NCBI RefSeq assembly: GCF_000971195.1 | Contig: NZ_BBLZ01000004.1 | Span: 248,001 to 312,000 of the forward strand | Reading direction: 5' to 3' | From: Demequina soli | GTDB taxonomy: Bacteria > Actinomycetota > Actinomycetes > Actinomycetales > Demequinaceae | Length of the DNA stretch: 64,000 nucleotides | In this document: positions 34,003 to 42,523 of the stretch, in pieces | Numbering within the stretch: position 1 is the stretch's first letter | How the letters are laid out: every line of letters starts with the position of its first letter | Translations under genes and position numbers: made by a program | The notes under the pieces: model-generated | The model's input: the letters and a program-made list of their open reading frames with translations, nothing else | What the model was told of the DNA's origin: nothing | Database searches by the model: none

Positions 34003-34440
34003 TCAGGCCTCGCGGATGGTCGCACCGCGCAGCCGCTGGACCGCCAGGTAGGCGGCGGTGAGGAGCAGTCCCACGTAGACGTCGTTCTCGAACCACCCGA
34101 AGGTGGTCTGCTGTGCCGGTCCGAAGGTGGTCGGGTAGTAGAAGATCGAGATCCCGAGCAGGAGCGTAAGGTAGCCGAGCACGGTCGCCTGCGCCCAGCG
34201 GGCCCGACGGCCCGCGAGCCACGCGATGGCGAACGCTACGGCGTAGAACGCCCAGGTGAGCGGCGTGGTCACCGTGAACGTGGGGTCCTCGATCCCCGCG
34301 GCCCATGCGTAGACCGTGTGGCCGGCGGACAGGGTGAACGCAACGAGCAGGATGCCGCGGAGGTGGCGAGCGTAGGCGGCGGTGCGGCGGGCGCCGGGTG
34401 CGGCGTGAGCCTGGGCGGCCGGTGTGGAGACGGCGGACAT
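34003..34440 (-). CDS. hypothetical four-helix membrane protein
   Basis: A 145-residue protein with four predicted membrane helices: HLRGILLVAFTLSAGHTVYAW, PLTWAFYAVAFAIAWLAG, AQATVLGYLTLLLGISIFYYP and NDVYVGLLLTAAYLAVQRL. I recognise no family; the layout is like small DoxX/DUF-type integral proteins. ATG 34440 follows GAGAGGAACC. It diverges from the STAND-XRE regulator with a 151-bp gap and could be its target, since XRE-STAND regulators often control the neighbouring divergent gene. That is inference only. Confidence 0.6.
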   Translation of the reverse strand: MSAVSTPAAQAHAAPGARRTAAYARHLRGILLVAFTLSAGHTVYAWAAGIEDPTFTVTTPLTWAFYAVAFAIAWLAGRRARWAQATVLGYLTLLLGISIFYYPTTFGPAQQTTFGWFENDVYVGLLLTAAYLAVQRLRGATIREA

Positions 34441-34579
34441 GATGGGTTCCTCTCGTATGACGGCGGCACCGTGCCGCTCGGATCCCAGCCTTCGCGTCGG
34501 GCCGGGGACAGCACACCCACAGCGCACCCACACCGCAACCACACGGCCGCCGGCCCTCGCCGCGGGACGTCCGCCCTGT

Positions 34580-34585
34580 TAGCGT
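34580..34585 (+). promoter_or_regulatory. leaderless -10 element (TAGCGT)
   Basis: TAGCGT precedes GTG 34592 by 6 nt. Confidence 0.55.
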
Positions 34586-34591
34586 GCCGAC

Positions 34592-36940
34592 GTGGGCCAC
34601 GACTACACGGCCGAGGGGGTCGGCGCCGTCCTGCGACGCCTGCGGGAGTCGCGCGCCCTCACCCAGGAGGAGCTGGCGGAGCTCTCCGGCATCACCGCGA
34701 AGGCGATCGGGGCGCTCGAGCGGGGCGAGCGCCGGCGGCCCTACCCTCACACCGTTCGCGCGCTCGCCGAGGGCCTCGGGCTGACCGCGGACGAGCGGGC
34801 CGTCCTCGTCGCCGCAGTCCCCGCCCGCGCCGAGGCGGCGCCCGCGCCCGATCCGGACGTCGTCGCGGCCACGCCGCTCGTCGCCGGCGGCGACCTGATC
34901 GGCCGGGAGCCCGAGCGCGCGGAGCTCCGCGCGCTGGTCGCCGACGGACACCACCGCCTGGTCACGCTCACCGGTCCCGGAGGCATCGGCAAGACGCGGC
35001 TCGCGCTCGACGTGCTCGCGTCCGAGGCGCACCGGTTCGACGGCGGCGCGGTCGCGGTCGACCTCGCCCCCGTCCGTCAGGCCGTGCACGCGCTCCCCCG
35101 CATCGCGGCGGCTCTCGGCCGGCCGGACCTGGTGGCCGAGGACGCCCTCGGCGAGCTGGCGCGCCACCTCACCGGTGCCCCGGTGCTGCTGGTCCTCGAC
35201 AACCTCGAGCAGGTCGCGGGCGTCGCACCCGTCCTCGCGGAGCTCCTCGCACGGTGCCGCGGACTGGTGGTGCTCGCCACCAGCCGCGCCGCTCTGAGGA
35301 TCCGCGTCGAGTTCGAGTACGCGGTGCCGCCCCTGCCGCTCCCCGCCGCCACGACGATCGACGCCGTGACGTCCTCGCCGGCCGTGCGCCTCCTGCTGGA
35401 CCGCGCCGGGGCCGCGGCGCGCGGCCTGCCCCGCACCCCCGAGGACGCCGACGCGCTCGCCTCCATCGCACGACGGCTGGACGGGATCCCGCTCGCGCTC
35501 GAGCTCGCGGCGTCGGGCCTGAGGCTCCTCACGCCTACCGCGCTGGCCGCCATGCTCGGCCGCGTCGACCTCGGCGGAGCGCCCCAGGACCTCCCCGCGC
35601 GGCACCGGACCATGGGGAGCGTGCTCGACTGGAGCATGGACCTGCTCGAGCCCGAGGAGATCGCCCTCTTCGCGAGGCTGTCGGTCTTCGTCGGCGGCTT
35701 CTCGCTCGACGCGGTGGACGAGGTCGCAGGAGATGCCGTCTCGGGGGGCGCGTCGTCATGGCCGATGCTCGCGACGCTCGTCGAGCAGTCGCTGGTGATG
35801 CGTGCCGACGCGCCCGTCGGCGAGCCGCGCTTCCGGATGCTCGAGCCCGTGCGTCAGCACGCGAGGGCGCGGCTGCACGTCACGGGAGGCGCGCAGGCCG
35901 CCGCGGATGCGCACGCCGCACACTTCCTCGCGCTCGGGGTCGCCGCCGCCGGTGCGCTCGAGGGCGCGGGCCTGGTCGCCACGCTCGATCGGCTCGACGC
36001 GGACCACGGCAACCTGCGCGCCGCGTTCCTGCGCCTGGTGGAGCTCGATCGCGACAACGATGCGGGCGAGCTGGCGGCGCGCCTGTGGCCGTACCTCGCG
36101 CTCCGCGGCCACGCCCGCGAGGGCCTCGAGTGGCTTGACCGGATCGGTGTGGGCGTGCCGGATGCCACCCGCTGCCGGGTCCTCACGGCACGGCTGGGCC
36201 TGCTGCTGCTCACCGGCGAGCGCGTCGCCATGGCGCGCGAGGCGGACCGCGCCGCCGCCGCATGCAGGCGTGTCACGGATCCGGCGATCACGTGCGCGAC
36301 ACTGACGCTGCTCGCGCAGGCGGCCGTGTTCGCGGGTCGCCTCGACGAGGCCGCGGGCGCGCTCGGCGAGGCCGAGGCCCGCGCACGGGAGGCGGAGAAC
36401 CGTTGGGTGCAGGCGCACGCCCGGATCGCGCGGGCTCAGCTGGCGCTCGCATCGGGCGATCTCGCGGCCGCGGACGCAGTGATCCTCGACGCGGTCCGGC
36501 TCGCGCGCGACCTCGGCAACCCGTTCACGCTCGCGACCGCGCTCAACGTGCATGCGACGCTCGCGGAGGTGCGCGGCGACGACGGCGCCGCGGCTGCGCT
36601 TCTCGGCGAGTCCGTGGCGATCTCGGCCGCGGGTCGGCTGAGCTGGACGCTCGGCTATGCCCTGCCCGCGCTCGCGGGCGTCGCGCTGCGCGTCAGCGAC
36701 CCGGAGACGGCAGCCTGGCTGTTCGGCGCGGGTGCCGCGATCTCGGTGGCCGATGCGGTGGACCCGACGTTCCCCGTCGCGCGCACCCTTGCCGACCGCG
36801 GGCTCGAGCGGACGCGGGCGACGCTGGGACCGGCGGCGTTCTCGCGCGCATGGGCCGCCGGTCGCGCCGCCGACGCGGCGGCGATCACGGCACGAAGCGC
36901 GGCCGTCATCGACCGCGCAGGCGCCGCACGTACCGGCTGA
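34592..36940 (+). CDS. STAND-type transcriptional regulator: XRE helix-turn-helix, NB-ARC-like ATPase, TPR
   Basis: A 782-residue signal-transduction regulator. Residues 1-70 are an XRE helix-turn-helix (LRRLRESRALTQEELAELSGITAKAIGALERGERRRPYPHT). Residues ~110-400 are a STAND/AP-ATPase: Walker A TGPGGIGKT (K134), Walker B LLVLDNLEQV, sensor LATSRAAL, and the GIPLALELAAS GxP loop. Residues ~500-780 are Ala-rich TPR-like helices for ligand or partner sensing. It would oligomerise on ATP and a signal, and control nearby genes. GTG start, probably leaderless. Its 3' end overlaps the convergent hemerythrin gene by 35 bp. Confidence 0.88.
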   Translation: MGHDYTAEGVGAVLRRLRESRALTQEELAELSGITAKAIGALERGERRRPYPHTVRALAEGLGLTADERAVLVAAVPARAEAAPAPDPDVVAATPLVAGGDLIGREPERAELRALVADGHHRLVTLTGPGGIGKTRLALDVLASEAHRFDGGAVAVDLAPVRQAVHALPRIAAALGRPDLVAEDALGELARHLTGAPVLLVLDNLEQVAGVAPVLAELLARCRGLVVLATSRAALRIRVEFEYAVPPLPLPAATTIDAVTSSPAVRLLLDRAGAAARGLPRTPEDADALASIARRLDGIPLALELAASGLRLLTPTALAAMLGRVDLGGAPQDLPARHRTMGSVLDWSMDLLEPEEIALFARLSVFVGGFSLDAVDEVAGDAVSGGASSWPMLATLVEQSLVMRADAPVGEPRFRMLEPVRQHARARLHVTGGAQAAADAHAAHFLALGVAAAGALEGAGLVATLDRLDADHGNLRAAFLRLVELDRDNDAGELAARLWPYLALRGHAREGLEWLDRIGVGVPDATRCRVLTARLGLLLLTGERVAMAREADRAAAACRRVTDPAITCATLTLLAQAAVFAGRLDEAAGALGEAEARAREAENRWVQAHARIARAQLALASGDLAAADAVILDAVRLARDLGNPFTLATALNVHATLAEVRGDDGAAAALLGESVAISAAGRLSWTLGYALPALAGVALRVSDPETAAWLFGAGAAISVADAVDPTFPVARTLADRGLERTRATLGPAAFSRAWAAGRAADAAAITARSAAVIDRAGAARTG

Positions 36941-37571
36941 ACTGCCACGCGCCGACGGTGCGCAGCAGCAGACGGACGGGCACCGGCAGGGTCGCGAGCA
37001 TGCGGGCACGCTCGTCGGCGTCCGCGTCCTCGAGGACCAGGCCGAACATGATCGGCAGCTCGCTCCTCGACATCACCTCGGTGCCGTGCTGGCCCATCTG
37101 CCGCCACTCCGCATCGGTCACGTGGCGGTACGCCAGCGGCAGGATCTCGCGCTCCTCGAGGTCGAGGTGCTCGAACAGCGCGGTGCTGAAGCCCTCGACG
37201 AGCATGGCGAGCCGTTCGCCGCCGGCCGCGGTGGGGTGCTCCTCCCAGGCCGCGAGGGCGGGCTGGACGGCCTCGATGTGCGCATCCACCCCGTGGTGCT
37301 GCGCCTGCATGGTCTCGACCAGGCCGGTCGACGGCGCGGCGCGCTCGAGCAGCAGCGGCCACAGCACGATGTCCTCGCCCGTGTGATGCATCTCCAGCCC
37401 GGCCATGCACAGGCGCAGGTGCCGCGCGACCACGGACGCGCGGGCCGTGTCGCCGTCGGCGGTGGCGCGGATGTAGGCGGGGACGATGCCGAACTCGCGC
37501 CGGAACGCGCGGTGGATCACCACCATCTCCTGGATGTCGGGGCGCTGGTCGGGAGGGACGGTGGCGGTCAT
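36906..37571 (-). CDS. hemerythrin HHE-domain protein
   Basis: A 221-residue protein with an N-terminal four-helix hemerythrin domain. Metal-ligand candidates in order are His in MVVIHRAFRREFG, the HHTGED segment, HHGVDAHIEA, and FEHLDLEEREILP, spaced as in HHE cation-binding domains. The C-terminal third, EVMSRSELPIMFGLVLEDADADERARML...VRLLLRTVG, resembles the tail found in actinobacterial hemerythrin-like proteins tied to peroxide or NO response. It should hold a di-iron centre and sense or store O2/NO/H2O2. ATG 37571 follows AAGGAG by 8 nt. The last 35 bp are antisense to the end of the STAND-XRE gene. Confidence 0.85.
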   Translation of the reverse strand: MTATVPPDQRPDIQEMVVIHRAFRREFGIVPAYIRATADGDTARASVVARHLRLCMAGLEMHHTGEDIVLWPLLLERAAPSTGLVETMQAQHHGVDAHIEAVQPALAAWEEHPTAAGGERLAMLVEGFSTALFEHLDLEEREILPLAYRHVTDAEWRQMGQHGTEVMSRSELPIMFGLVLEDADADERARMLATLPVPVRLLLRTVGAWQFSRYVRRLRGR

Positions 37572-37726
37572 GGCGGCTTCTCCTTGAGAGGTGTGCGGGT
37601 GCCACCAGGCTCACGCGCCCCGCCGGCGCACCCCACCCACACCGCACCCACGCATCGTCCACACCCACGCGGGCGTGCGACCATCGTGTGCACAGCATCG
37701 TCCGACGGACCGCCAGGAGGAGCCGC

Positions 37727-38572
37727 GTGACAACCGTGGGCGCACAGGATCCCGATCTCGAGGCGCCGGCGACCTCGCGCGCGGTCGAGCTGCTCGCGGG
37801 CCGCACCATCGCCGTCCTCACGGGCGCGGGCCTGTCGACGGACTCCGGGATTCCCGACTATCGGGGCGCGAGCTCCCCGCGTCGCACGCCCATGACCTTC
37901 CAGGACTTCGTCGGCGACGAGGCCAAGCGAAGGCGCTACTGGGTCGGCTCCCACCTGGGCTGGAAGGCGTTCTCCGCCACGCAGCCGAACGCGGGGCATC
38001 GCGCGCTCGCCGCGCTCGAGGCCGCCGGCGCGGTCTCCGGCTTGGTCACGCAGAACGTCGACGGGCTCCACCTGCGCGCGGGCTCACGCGAGGTGGTCGA
38101 GCTCCACGGCCACATGCGCGCCGTCGCATGCCTCACCTGCGGCACCAGCTTCGCCCGCGAGGAGGTCGCCGCGCGGCTCGAGCGCGACAACCCGGAGCTG
38201 GCGCTCCCCGACGGCGTGCGGCTCGGGCCCGACGGAGACGTGCTGCCGGAGTCCTGGGAGAGCGTCGCCGTGCCCGACTGCACCGCGTGCGGCGGGCTCC
38301 TCAAGCCCGAGGTCGTGTTCTTCGGGGAGCTCGTGCCCGCCGCTCGCACCCGGGCGGCCGAGCGCATCGTCGACGACGCCGCGGCGATGCTGGTCGCCGG
38401 CTCGTCGCTCGCCGTGAACTCGGGGCTGCGTCTCGTGGAGCGCGCGCACCGCCGAGGCCTGCCGATCGTGATCGTCAACCGGGGCGCCACCAAGGGCGAT
38501 CGGCGCGCGGACGTCAAGATCGATGCAGGCACGTCGGAGACCCTCGCGGCGCTCGCGGCCGCGCTGACGTAG
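37727..38572 (+). CDS. Sir2-family NAD-dependent protein deacetylase
   Basis: A 281-residue sirtuin. The NAD-binding segments read [19 protein letters not shown] and [12 protein letters not shown], the catalytic His is in VELHGHM, and the zinc ribbon is CLTC...CTAC. The GSSLAVNSG and [10 protein letters not shown] motifs close the Rossmann pocket. It removes acetyl (or longer acyl) groups from lysines using NAD. GTG 37727 follows AGGAGGAG by about 6 nt; the longer frame starting at 37688 is rejected. Two GGACGATGC copies lie within 80 bp upstream. A coiled-coil protein of unknown role follows 36 bp downstream. Confidence 0.9.
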   Translation: MTTVGAQDPDLEAPATSRAVELLAGRTIAVLTGAGLSTDSGIPDYRGASSPRRTPMTFQDFVGDEAKRRRYWVGSHLGWKAFSATQPNAGHRALAALEAAGAVSGLVTQNVDGLHLRAGSREVVELHGHMRAVACLTCGTSFAREEVAARLERDNPELALPDGVRLGPDGDVLPESWESVAVPDCTACGGLLKPEVVFFGELVPAARTRAAERIVDDAAAMLVAGSSLAVNSGLRLVERAHRRGLPIVIVNRGATKGDRRADVKIDAGTSETLAALAAALT

Positions 38573-38608
38573 CGCGTCGCGCCCGGACACCTGTGGCACA
38601 GTGGTCGG

Positions 38609-39562
38609 GTGAGCGAGTCATCCCTGGTAGCGCACGCGGAAACCGTCCGGGCCGCCGCGGAGTCGCGAGCGCATCGGCGGCGGACGGCCGTCCAGCTCGA
38701 GACCACCGCGGCGCTCGTGGCGACCCGTCGGGACGAGCTGGCCTCGCTGGAGCGGGCGCTGGCGGAGGAGCAGGCGGGTGTCCGCCGGCTCGAGCAGCTG
38801 TCACCCACGAAGGTCTGGGCCGCGCTGCGCGGCAACACGGCCGATCGCCTCGCCACGGAGCGCGCGGAGGCGGATGCCGCCGCACTTGCGGTCACCGCGG
38901 CGCGGTCGCGCCTCGACAGCGCCGTCGCCGAGGACGCGCGGGTGCGGCGCGAGCACGATGCGCTGAGCGGCGCCGATCGCGCGTACGACGAGGCGCTCGT
39001 CTCCTACGAGGAGGCGATCCTCGCCTCCGGCGGCCCCGACGCGGCCGAGCTGACGGAGCTCGCGGAGCGGTGGGGCGTCGCCCAGGCCCGTCGACGCGAG
39101 ATCGGGGAGGCCGTCGAGGCGCTGCGCGGCGCGAGGAGCGCGCTCGACGGCGCTCTCGACAAGCTGGACAGCGCGGGCGGCTGGTCGACGTACGACACGT
39201 TCTTCGGCGGCGGCCTCATCGCCGACATGGTCAAGCACTCGAGGATCGACGACGCCACCGAGGCCTTCACCGCGGTCAACCGGGCGCTCGAGCGGCTGTC
39301 GGTCGAGCTCGCCGACATCGGTGGTGCGGCGATCGACGGTGTCGACGTGTCGCAGACGCTGGCCGTCTTCGACGTGCTGTTCGACAACATCGTCAGCGAC
39401 TGGATGGTGCGGGACCGCATCGCCGAGGCCCAGGGACGCGCAGAGGCACTTCGGCGTCGGCTCTCCGAGCTCGCCGCGGAGCTCGACACCGAGGCCGCCG
39501 AGGGCGCGGCGCGGATCACCGAGCTGCAGCGACGGCGCGAAGCGATCCTCACCACGCCCTGA
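38609..39562 (+). CDS. hypothetical coiled-coil protein
   Basis: A 317-residue, highly helical and charged protein that I do not recognise. Residues ~1-130 form long heptad-rich helices (LETTAALVATRRDELASLERALAEEQAGVRRLEQL, then ERAEADAAALAVTAARSRLDSA). A central segment, GGWSTYDTFFGGGLIADMVKHSRIDDATEAF, is the only glycine-rich loop. The C-terminus is again coiled coil (RIAEAQGRAEALRRRLSELAAELD). No signal peptide or membrane helix is seen. GTG 38609 has a CACAGT hexamer 6 nt upstream, so it may be leaderless. It follows the sirtuin gene and might share its transcript. Confidence 0.6.
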   Translation: MSESSLVAHAETVRAAAESRAHRRRTAVQLETTAALVATRRDELASLERALAEEQAGVRRLEQLSPTKVWAALRGNTADRLATERAEADAAALAVTAARSRLDSAVAEDARVRREHDALSGADRAYDEALVSYEEAILASGGPDAAELTELAERWGVAQARRREIGEAVEALRGARSALDGALDKLDSAGGWSTYDTFFGGGLIADMVKHSRIDDATEAFTAVNRALERLSVELADIGGAAIDGVDVSQTLAVFDVLFDNIVSDWMVRDRIAEAQGRAEALRRRLSELAAELDTEAAEGAARITELQRRREAILTTP

Positions 39563-39575
39563 GCAGTGGGCGCCG

Positions 39576-40019
39576 TCACCCGTCCAGCAGCGCGTCGCGG
39601 CACGCCGCGAGCAGCCGCGCGAGCGTGTCGCGCTCGGACTGCGGCAACGGTGCGACCATCCGGCCCACCACCTCGGACACGGCGCGGTCGGCGTCGTGAA
39701 GCGCGGCCTCGGCCCGGGGCGTGAGCGACATGGCGCGCTCGCGCCGTGGTCCCTGCTCCTCCGCCCGGGCCACCAGGCCCTGCCGCTCGAGCCCCTGCAG
39801 AAGCACGCTCATGGCCTGCCTGCTCACGAACGCTCGCCGCGCGAGGTCGGAGGCGGTGATCCCGGGCGCCTGGTGGAGGTGATGCAGGCACGCGTACTGG
39901 GAGACGCTCAGCCCGAGGGGACGCAGGCACTCGTCCATCCGCAGGTGCAGGACGGACTGCGCACCCTTGAGGAGGACTCCGAGCTCCTCAGGGCTGGCCG
40001 GGGACGTCGCGACGTTCAT
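39576..40019 (-). CDS. MarR-family transcriptional regulator
   Basis: A 147-residue winged-helix repressor. The core reads ASPEELGVLLKGAQSVLHLRMDECLRPLGLSVSQYACLHHL, then the recognition helices ITASDLARRAFVSRQAMSVLLQGLERQGLV and the wing EEQGPRRERAMSLTPRAEAAL. It likely binds the two perfect dyads in the 70-bp divergent region and controls itself and the VOC gene. ATG 40019 itself begins the first dyad, and a CAAACT box lies 6 nt upstream; initiation is probably leaderless, so repressor binding would block it directly. Confidence 0.88.
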   Translation of the reverse strand: MNVATSPASPEELGVLLKGAQSVLHLRMDECLRPLGLSVSQYACLHHLHQAPGITASDLARRAFVSRQAMSVLLQGLERQGLVARAEEQGPRRERAMSLTPRAEAALHDADRAVSEVVGRMVAPLPQSERDTLARLLAACRDALLDG

Positions 40020-40034
40020 GTCAAGAGTTTGACA
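40019..40034. promoter_or_regulatory. MarR operator dyad 1 (TGTCAA-N4-TTGACA)
   Basis: A perfect inverted repeat with 6-bp arms covers the start codon and the probable -10 region of the MarR gene. Confidence 0.7.
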
Positions 40035-40046
40035 CACAGCGGCGCG

Positions 40047-40068
40047 AAGTGTCAGTATGTTGACACTT
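40047..40068. promoter_or_regulatory. MarR operator dyad 2 (AAGTGTCA-N6-TGACACTT)
   Basis: Perfect 8-bp arms, 22 bp before the VOC start. The GTTGACACTT half (40059-40068) recurs upstream of the LLM operon at 29753. Confidence 0.72.
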
Positions 40069-40089
40069 GATTCGCGAAAGGACCCCACC

Positions 40090-40467
40090 ATGACCGCCCC
40101 CACCTCCGGCCCGGACTTCGTCTCGATCCAGGTCCGCGACATCGCCGCCTCCGCGGACTTCTACGAGCACGTGGTCGGCATGCGACGCCTCCCGGCCCCG
40201 AACCCCCACGCGCAGATCTTCTCCGCCGGCGGCGCCACGTTCGGCGTCCGCACGCCGCTGCCGGGCGTCGACCTCGACGCCATCCCCGAGCTGGGGACCG
40301 GCATCGCCCTGTGGTTCCATCGCGAGGACGCTCTCACCGTGCACGATGCGCTGGTGGCCCACGGCGCCACCGTCACGCAGGCGCCGTTCGACGGCCCGTT
40401 CGGCACCACCTTCGCCTTCCGCGACCCCGACGGCTACACGATCACCCTCCACTCGCGCGCCGCCTGA
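40090..40467 (+). CDS. VOC/glyoxalase-fold protein under MarR control
   Basis: A 125-residue vicinal oxygen chelate protein: DFVSIQVRDIAASADFYEHVVGM at the start, IALWFHREDALTVHDALVAHGATV in the middle and the typical FAFRDPDGYTITLHSRAA end. The position often occupied by metal-ligand Glu is Thr, so a metal site is uncertain. Members detoxify methylglyoxal, bind antibiotics or act as dioxygenases. ATG 40090 follows AAAGGA by 7 nt. It is divergent from the MarR gene across two operator-like dyads, a common arrangement for an inducible detoxification gene. Confidence 0.82.
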   Translation: MTAPTSGPDFVSIQVRDIAASADFYEHVVGMRRLPAPNPHAQIFSAGGATFGVRTPLPGVDLDAIPELGTGIALWFHREDALTVHDALVAHGATVTQAPFDGPFGTTFAFRDPDGYTITLHSRAA

Positions 40468-40516
40468 CGCGTCGCGTCCGGACGCGATCGCGGGGATCGC
40501 CCTCGCGACCCGCGAC

Positions 40517-40522
40517 TAGGCT
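40517..40522 (+). promoter_or_regulatory. leaderless -10 element (TAGGCT) for the leader peptide
   Basis: TAGGCT lies exactly 6 nt before GTG 40529. Confidence 0.6.
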
Positions 40523-40528
40523 CGCTTC

Positions 40529-40594
40529 GTGACCGTCCCCCACCCGCGCATCGTCCCCAGGCGCCCCCTCCCCCGCGTCCCGGCAGACCGATGA
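40529..40594 (+). CDS. leaderless 21-codon leader peptide coupled to the methyltransferase gene
   Basis: GTG 40529 sits 6 nt after a TAGGCT box, the same geometry as the other leaderless starts here. It opens a 21-residue, Pro/Arg-rich frame (MTVPHPRIVPRRPLP..). Its TGA (40592-40594) overlaps the ATG (40591) of the methyltransferase by ATGA. The downstream ATG has no good Shine-Dalgarno sequence, so its translation probably depends on ribosomes finishing the leader. Seven of about twenty residues are proline and several arginine, so ribosome stalling could attenuate the gene. The frame also contains a GGACGATGC copy. The coding status is inferred from geometry alone. Confidence 0.55.
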   Translation: MTVPHPRIVPRRPLPRVPADR

Positions 40595-41709
40595 GCGCGA
40601 TCTTCGATGCGCTGCGGCGCTGGCCCGACGTCGAGGCACCCGACCTTGTCGCCGTCGACGCGGCCGATCGCCTGATCCTGGACGAGTCGGCATCGTTGCG
40701 CGCGACCGCGGTGCCGGGCGACATCGCGGTGATCAACGACGCCTACGGCGCGCTCACCCTCGGGGCCGCCGAGGACGGCGCGAGCGGGATCCGCACGCAC
40801 ATCGACGCGATCACCGGGGAGCGCGCACTTACGACGAATGCCGCGCGCGCGGGGCTCACCGGCCACTTCCGCCCGCTCCCCCTCGACGCGGGCCTGGTGA
40901 GAGGGGCGCGCATCGTCCTGCTCCGCCTGCCCCGCACCCGCGACGCGCTGCGCGACATCGCCGGCCTGATCGCGGCGCACGCCGACCCCGCCGTGGTCGT
41001 GGTCGCGGGCGGGCGGCTCAAGCACATGTCGGTGTCGATGAACGCGGTGCTGAGCGAGCACTTCGGGCCGCTCGACATCAGCCATGCCCGCCAGAAGTCA
41101 CGAGTGCTGATCGCCCGTGCGCCTCGGGATGGTCGCGACCCCGTGCCTGCCGCCGCGCGGGTCGAGGGCCTCGAGGTGCGGGCCTACGGCGGGGCGTTCG
41201 CGGGCGCCAAGCTCGACATCGGCACCCGCCTGCTGCTCCAGAACCTTCCCGGCGCCCCGGCCGGCGGGACGCCGAGCGATCCCTTGATCGATCTGGCCTG
41301 CGGCACGGGGATCATCGGCGCACGGATGGCGACGAAGTTTGGCGGCGCGCACGTGTACGCCTGCGATCAGTCGGCGATCGCGGTCGCGTCGGCGCGGGCG
41401 ACGATGCGCGCCAACGGCCTCGAGGAGCGCGTCACCGTGGCGCGGGACGACATGCTCGGCGCGAGGCCCTCCGCGAGCGCATCGTTCATCACGCTGAACC
41501 CGCCGTTCCACTCGGCCGCTGCCGTGACCGACCTGCTCGCGCCGCGGATGTTCGCCGACGTGGCGAGGGTCCTGCGGCCCGGGGGTCAGTTGTGGTGCGT
41601 GTGGAACTCCGGGCTCAGGTATCGGCCGCTGCTCGAGCGTGCGATCGGCCCCACCGAGCAGGTCGCACGCAACACCAAGTTCACCGTCACCGTGTCGACG
41701 CGTCGCTGA
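40591..41709 (+). CDS. class I SAM-dependent methyltransferase, RsmC/RlmG type
   Basis: A 372-residue two-domain methyltransferase. The N-terminal half (1-~190) is a degenerate methyltransferase-like domain with RATAVPGDIAVINDAYGALTL. The C-terminal half has the SAM motif LIDLACGTGIIGARMA, the acidic ribose ligand in YACDQSAIAVASARATM, and the catalytic ITLNPPFHSAA (NPPF motif IV), as in enzymes methylating N2 of guanine in rRNA (RsmC, RlmG). LRPGGQLWCVWNS follows. It probably modifies 16S or 23S rRNA. ATG 40591 overlaps the stop of a leaderless leader peptide, suggesting coupled translation. It is convergent with the SDR gene 11 bp away. Confidence 0.85.
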   Translation: MSAIFDALRRWPDVEAPDLVAVDAADRLILDESASLRATAVPGDIAVINDAYGALTLGAAEDGASGIRTHIDAITGERALTTNAARAGLTGHFRPLPLDAGLVRGARIVLLRLPRTRDALRDIAGLIAAHADPAVVVVAGGRLKHMSVSMNAVLSEHFGPLDISHARQKSRVLIARAPRDGRDPVPAAARVEGLEVRAYGGAFAGAKLDIGTRLLLQNLPGAPAGGTPSDPLIDLACGTGIIGARMATKFGGAHVYACDQSAIAVASARATMRANGLEERVTVARDDMLGARPSASASFITLNPPFHSAAAVTDLLAPRMFADVARVLRPGGQLWCVWNSGLRYRPLLERAIGPTEQVARNTKFTVTVSTRR

Positions 41710-41720
41710 TGTAGCAGCAC

Positions 41721-42440
41721 CTATGCGAGTCGCGCTCCGCCCTCGACGTGGATCGTCTCGCCCGTGACGAAGCCCGCGCCGAGGAGCCAGAGCGCCGCAT
41801 CGACGATGTCGTCGCTCGCACCGGCTCGGCCCGCGAGGTTCGATGCCGCCACGCCCTCGAGGAATCGCCGCTTGCCCTCCGCTCCCAGTCCATCCCAGCT
41901 CCCGGAGTCGACTATGCCCGGCGAGATGGCGTTCACCCGCACCGGCGCGAGCTCATGCGCGAGGTGGCTCGCCAGGAAGGAGACGGCACCGTTCGAGACG
42001 CCCATGACGGAGTAGGGCGCCCCCGGCGACCAGGCGGCGATCCCCGCGAACAGCGTGATCGAACCGGTCGACGGAAGCAGCGCCCCGAAGTGCTTCGCGA
42101 CCAGCAGCGGCCCGACCACCTTCGCATCGAAGGCGGCGAGGACCCCATCCTTCTCGAGCTGCGCGACGGGCACGTTGTGATGGGCCGATGCGGTGATCAC
42201 GATGTGGTCGACGGCGGTGAGCGTGGTCGCCGCCTCCGCGATGGTCGCCTCGTCCGTGATGTCGAGGCGCAGTGCGCGGCCGTCCGGAAGCGAGCCGACT
42301 ACCCGCTCGGCGTGCTCCAGGTCCCGCGCCCCGATCACGACCTGCGCACCGGCCGCGGCGAGCCGGCGGGCGATCGCCTCGCCGAGGAACTTCGAGCCGC
42401 CGATGATGAGCACGGTCCGCCCGTTCAGGGTCTCGTTCAT
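41721..42440 (-). CDS. SDR-family oxidoreductase (atypical active site)
   Basis: A 239-residue short-chain dehydrogenase. The nucleotide loop is LIIGGSKFLGEAIARRLAAAGAQVVIGARD, followed by RLDITDEATIAEA and VDHIVITASAHHN (in place of NNAG). The active-site helix reads GAPYSVMGVSNGAVSFLASHLA: the position of YxxxK holds M...N, although a Tyr lies four residues earlier. The C-terminal FVTGETIHVEGGARLA is standard. ATG 42440 has AAAGGA at a rather long distance. It diverges from an HxlR regulator across a dyad, so it is the likely regulated gene and may act on quinones or aldehydes. Confidence 0.82.
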   Translation of the reverse strand: MNETLNGRTVLIIGGSKFLGEAIARRLAAAGAQVVIGARDLEHAERVVGSLPDGRALRLDITDEATIAEAATTLTAVDHIVITASAHHNVPVAQLEKDGVLAAFDAKVVGPLLVAKHFGALLPSTGSITLFAGIAAWSPGAPYSVMGVSNGAVSFLASHLAHELAPVRVNAISPGIVDSGSWDGLGAEGKRRFLEGVAASNLAGRAGASDDIVDAALWLLGAGFVTGETIHVEGGARLA

Positions 42441-42523
42441 GATGGTGTGGTCCTTTCCAGTGGCGTCACCACCCACGGGTGATCGCGGTGAGCATCGCGC
42501 CGTTCGCGAGCCCACGATGGGAA

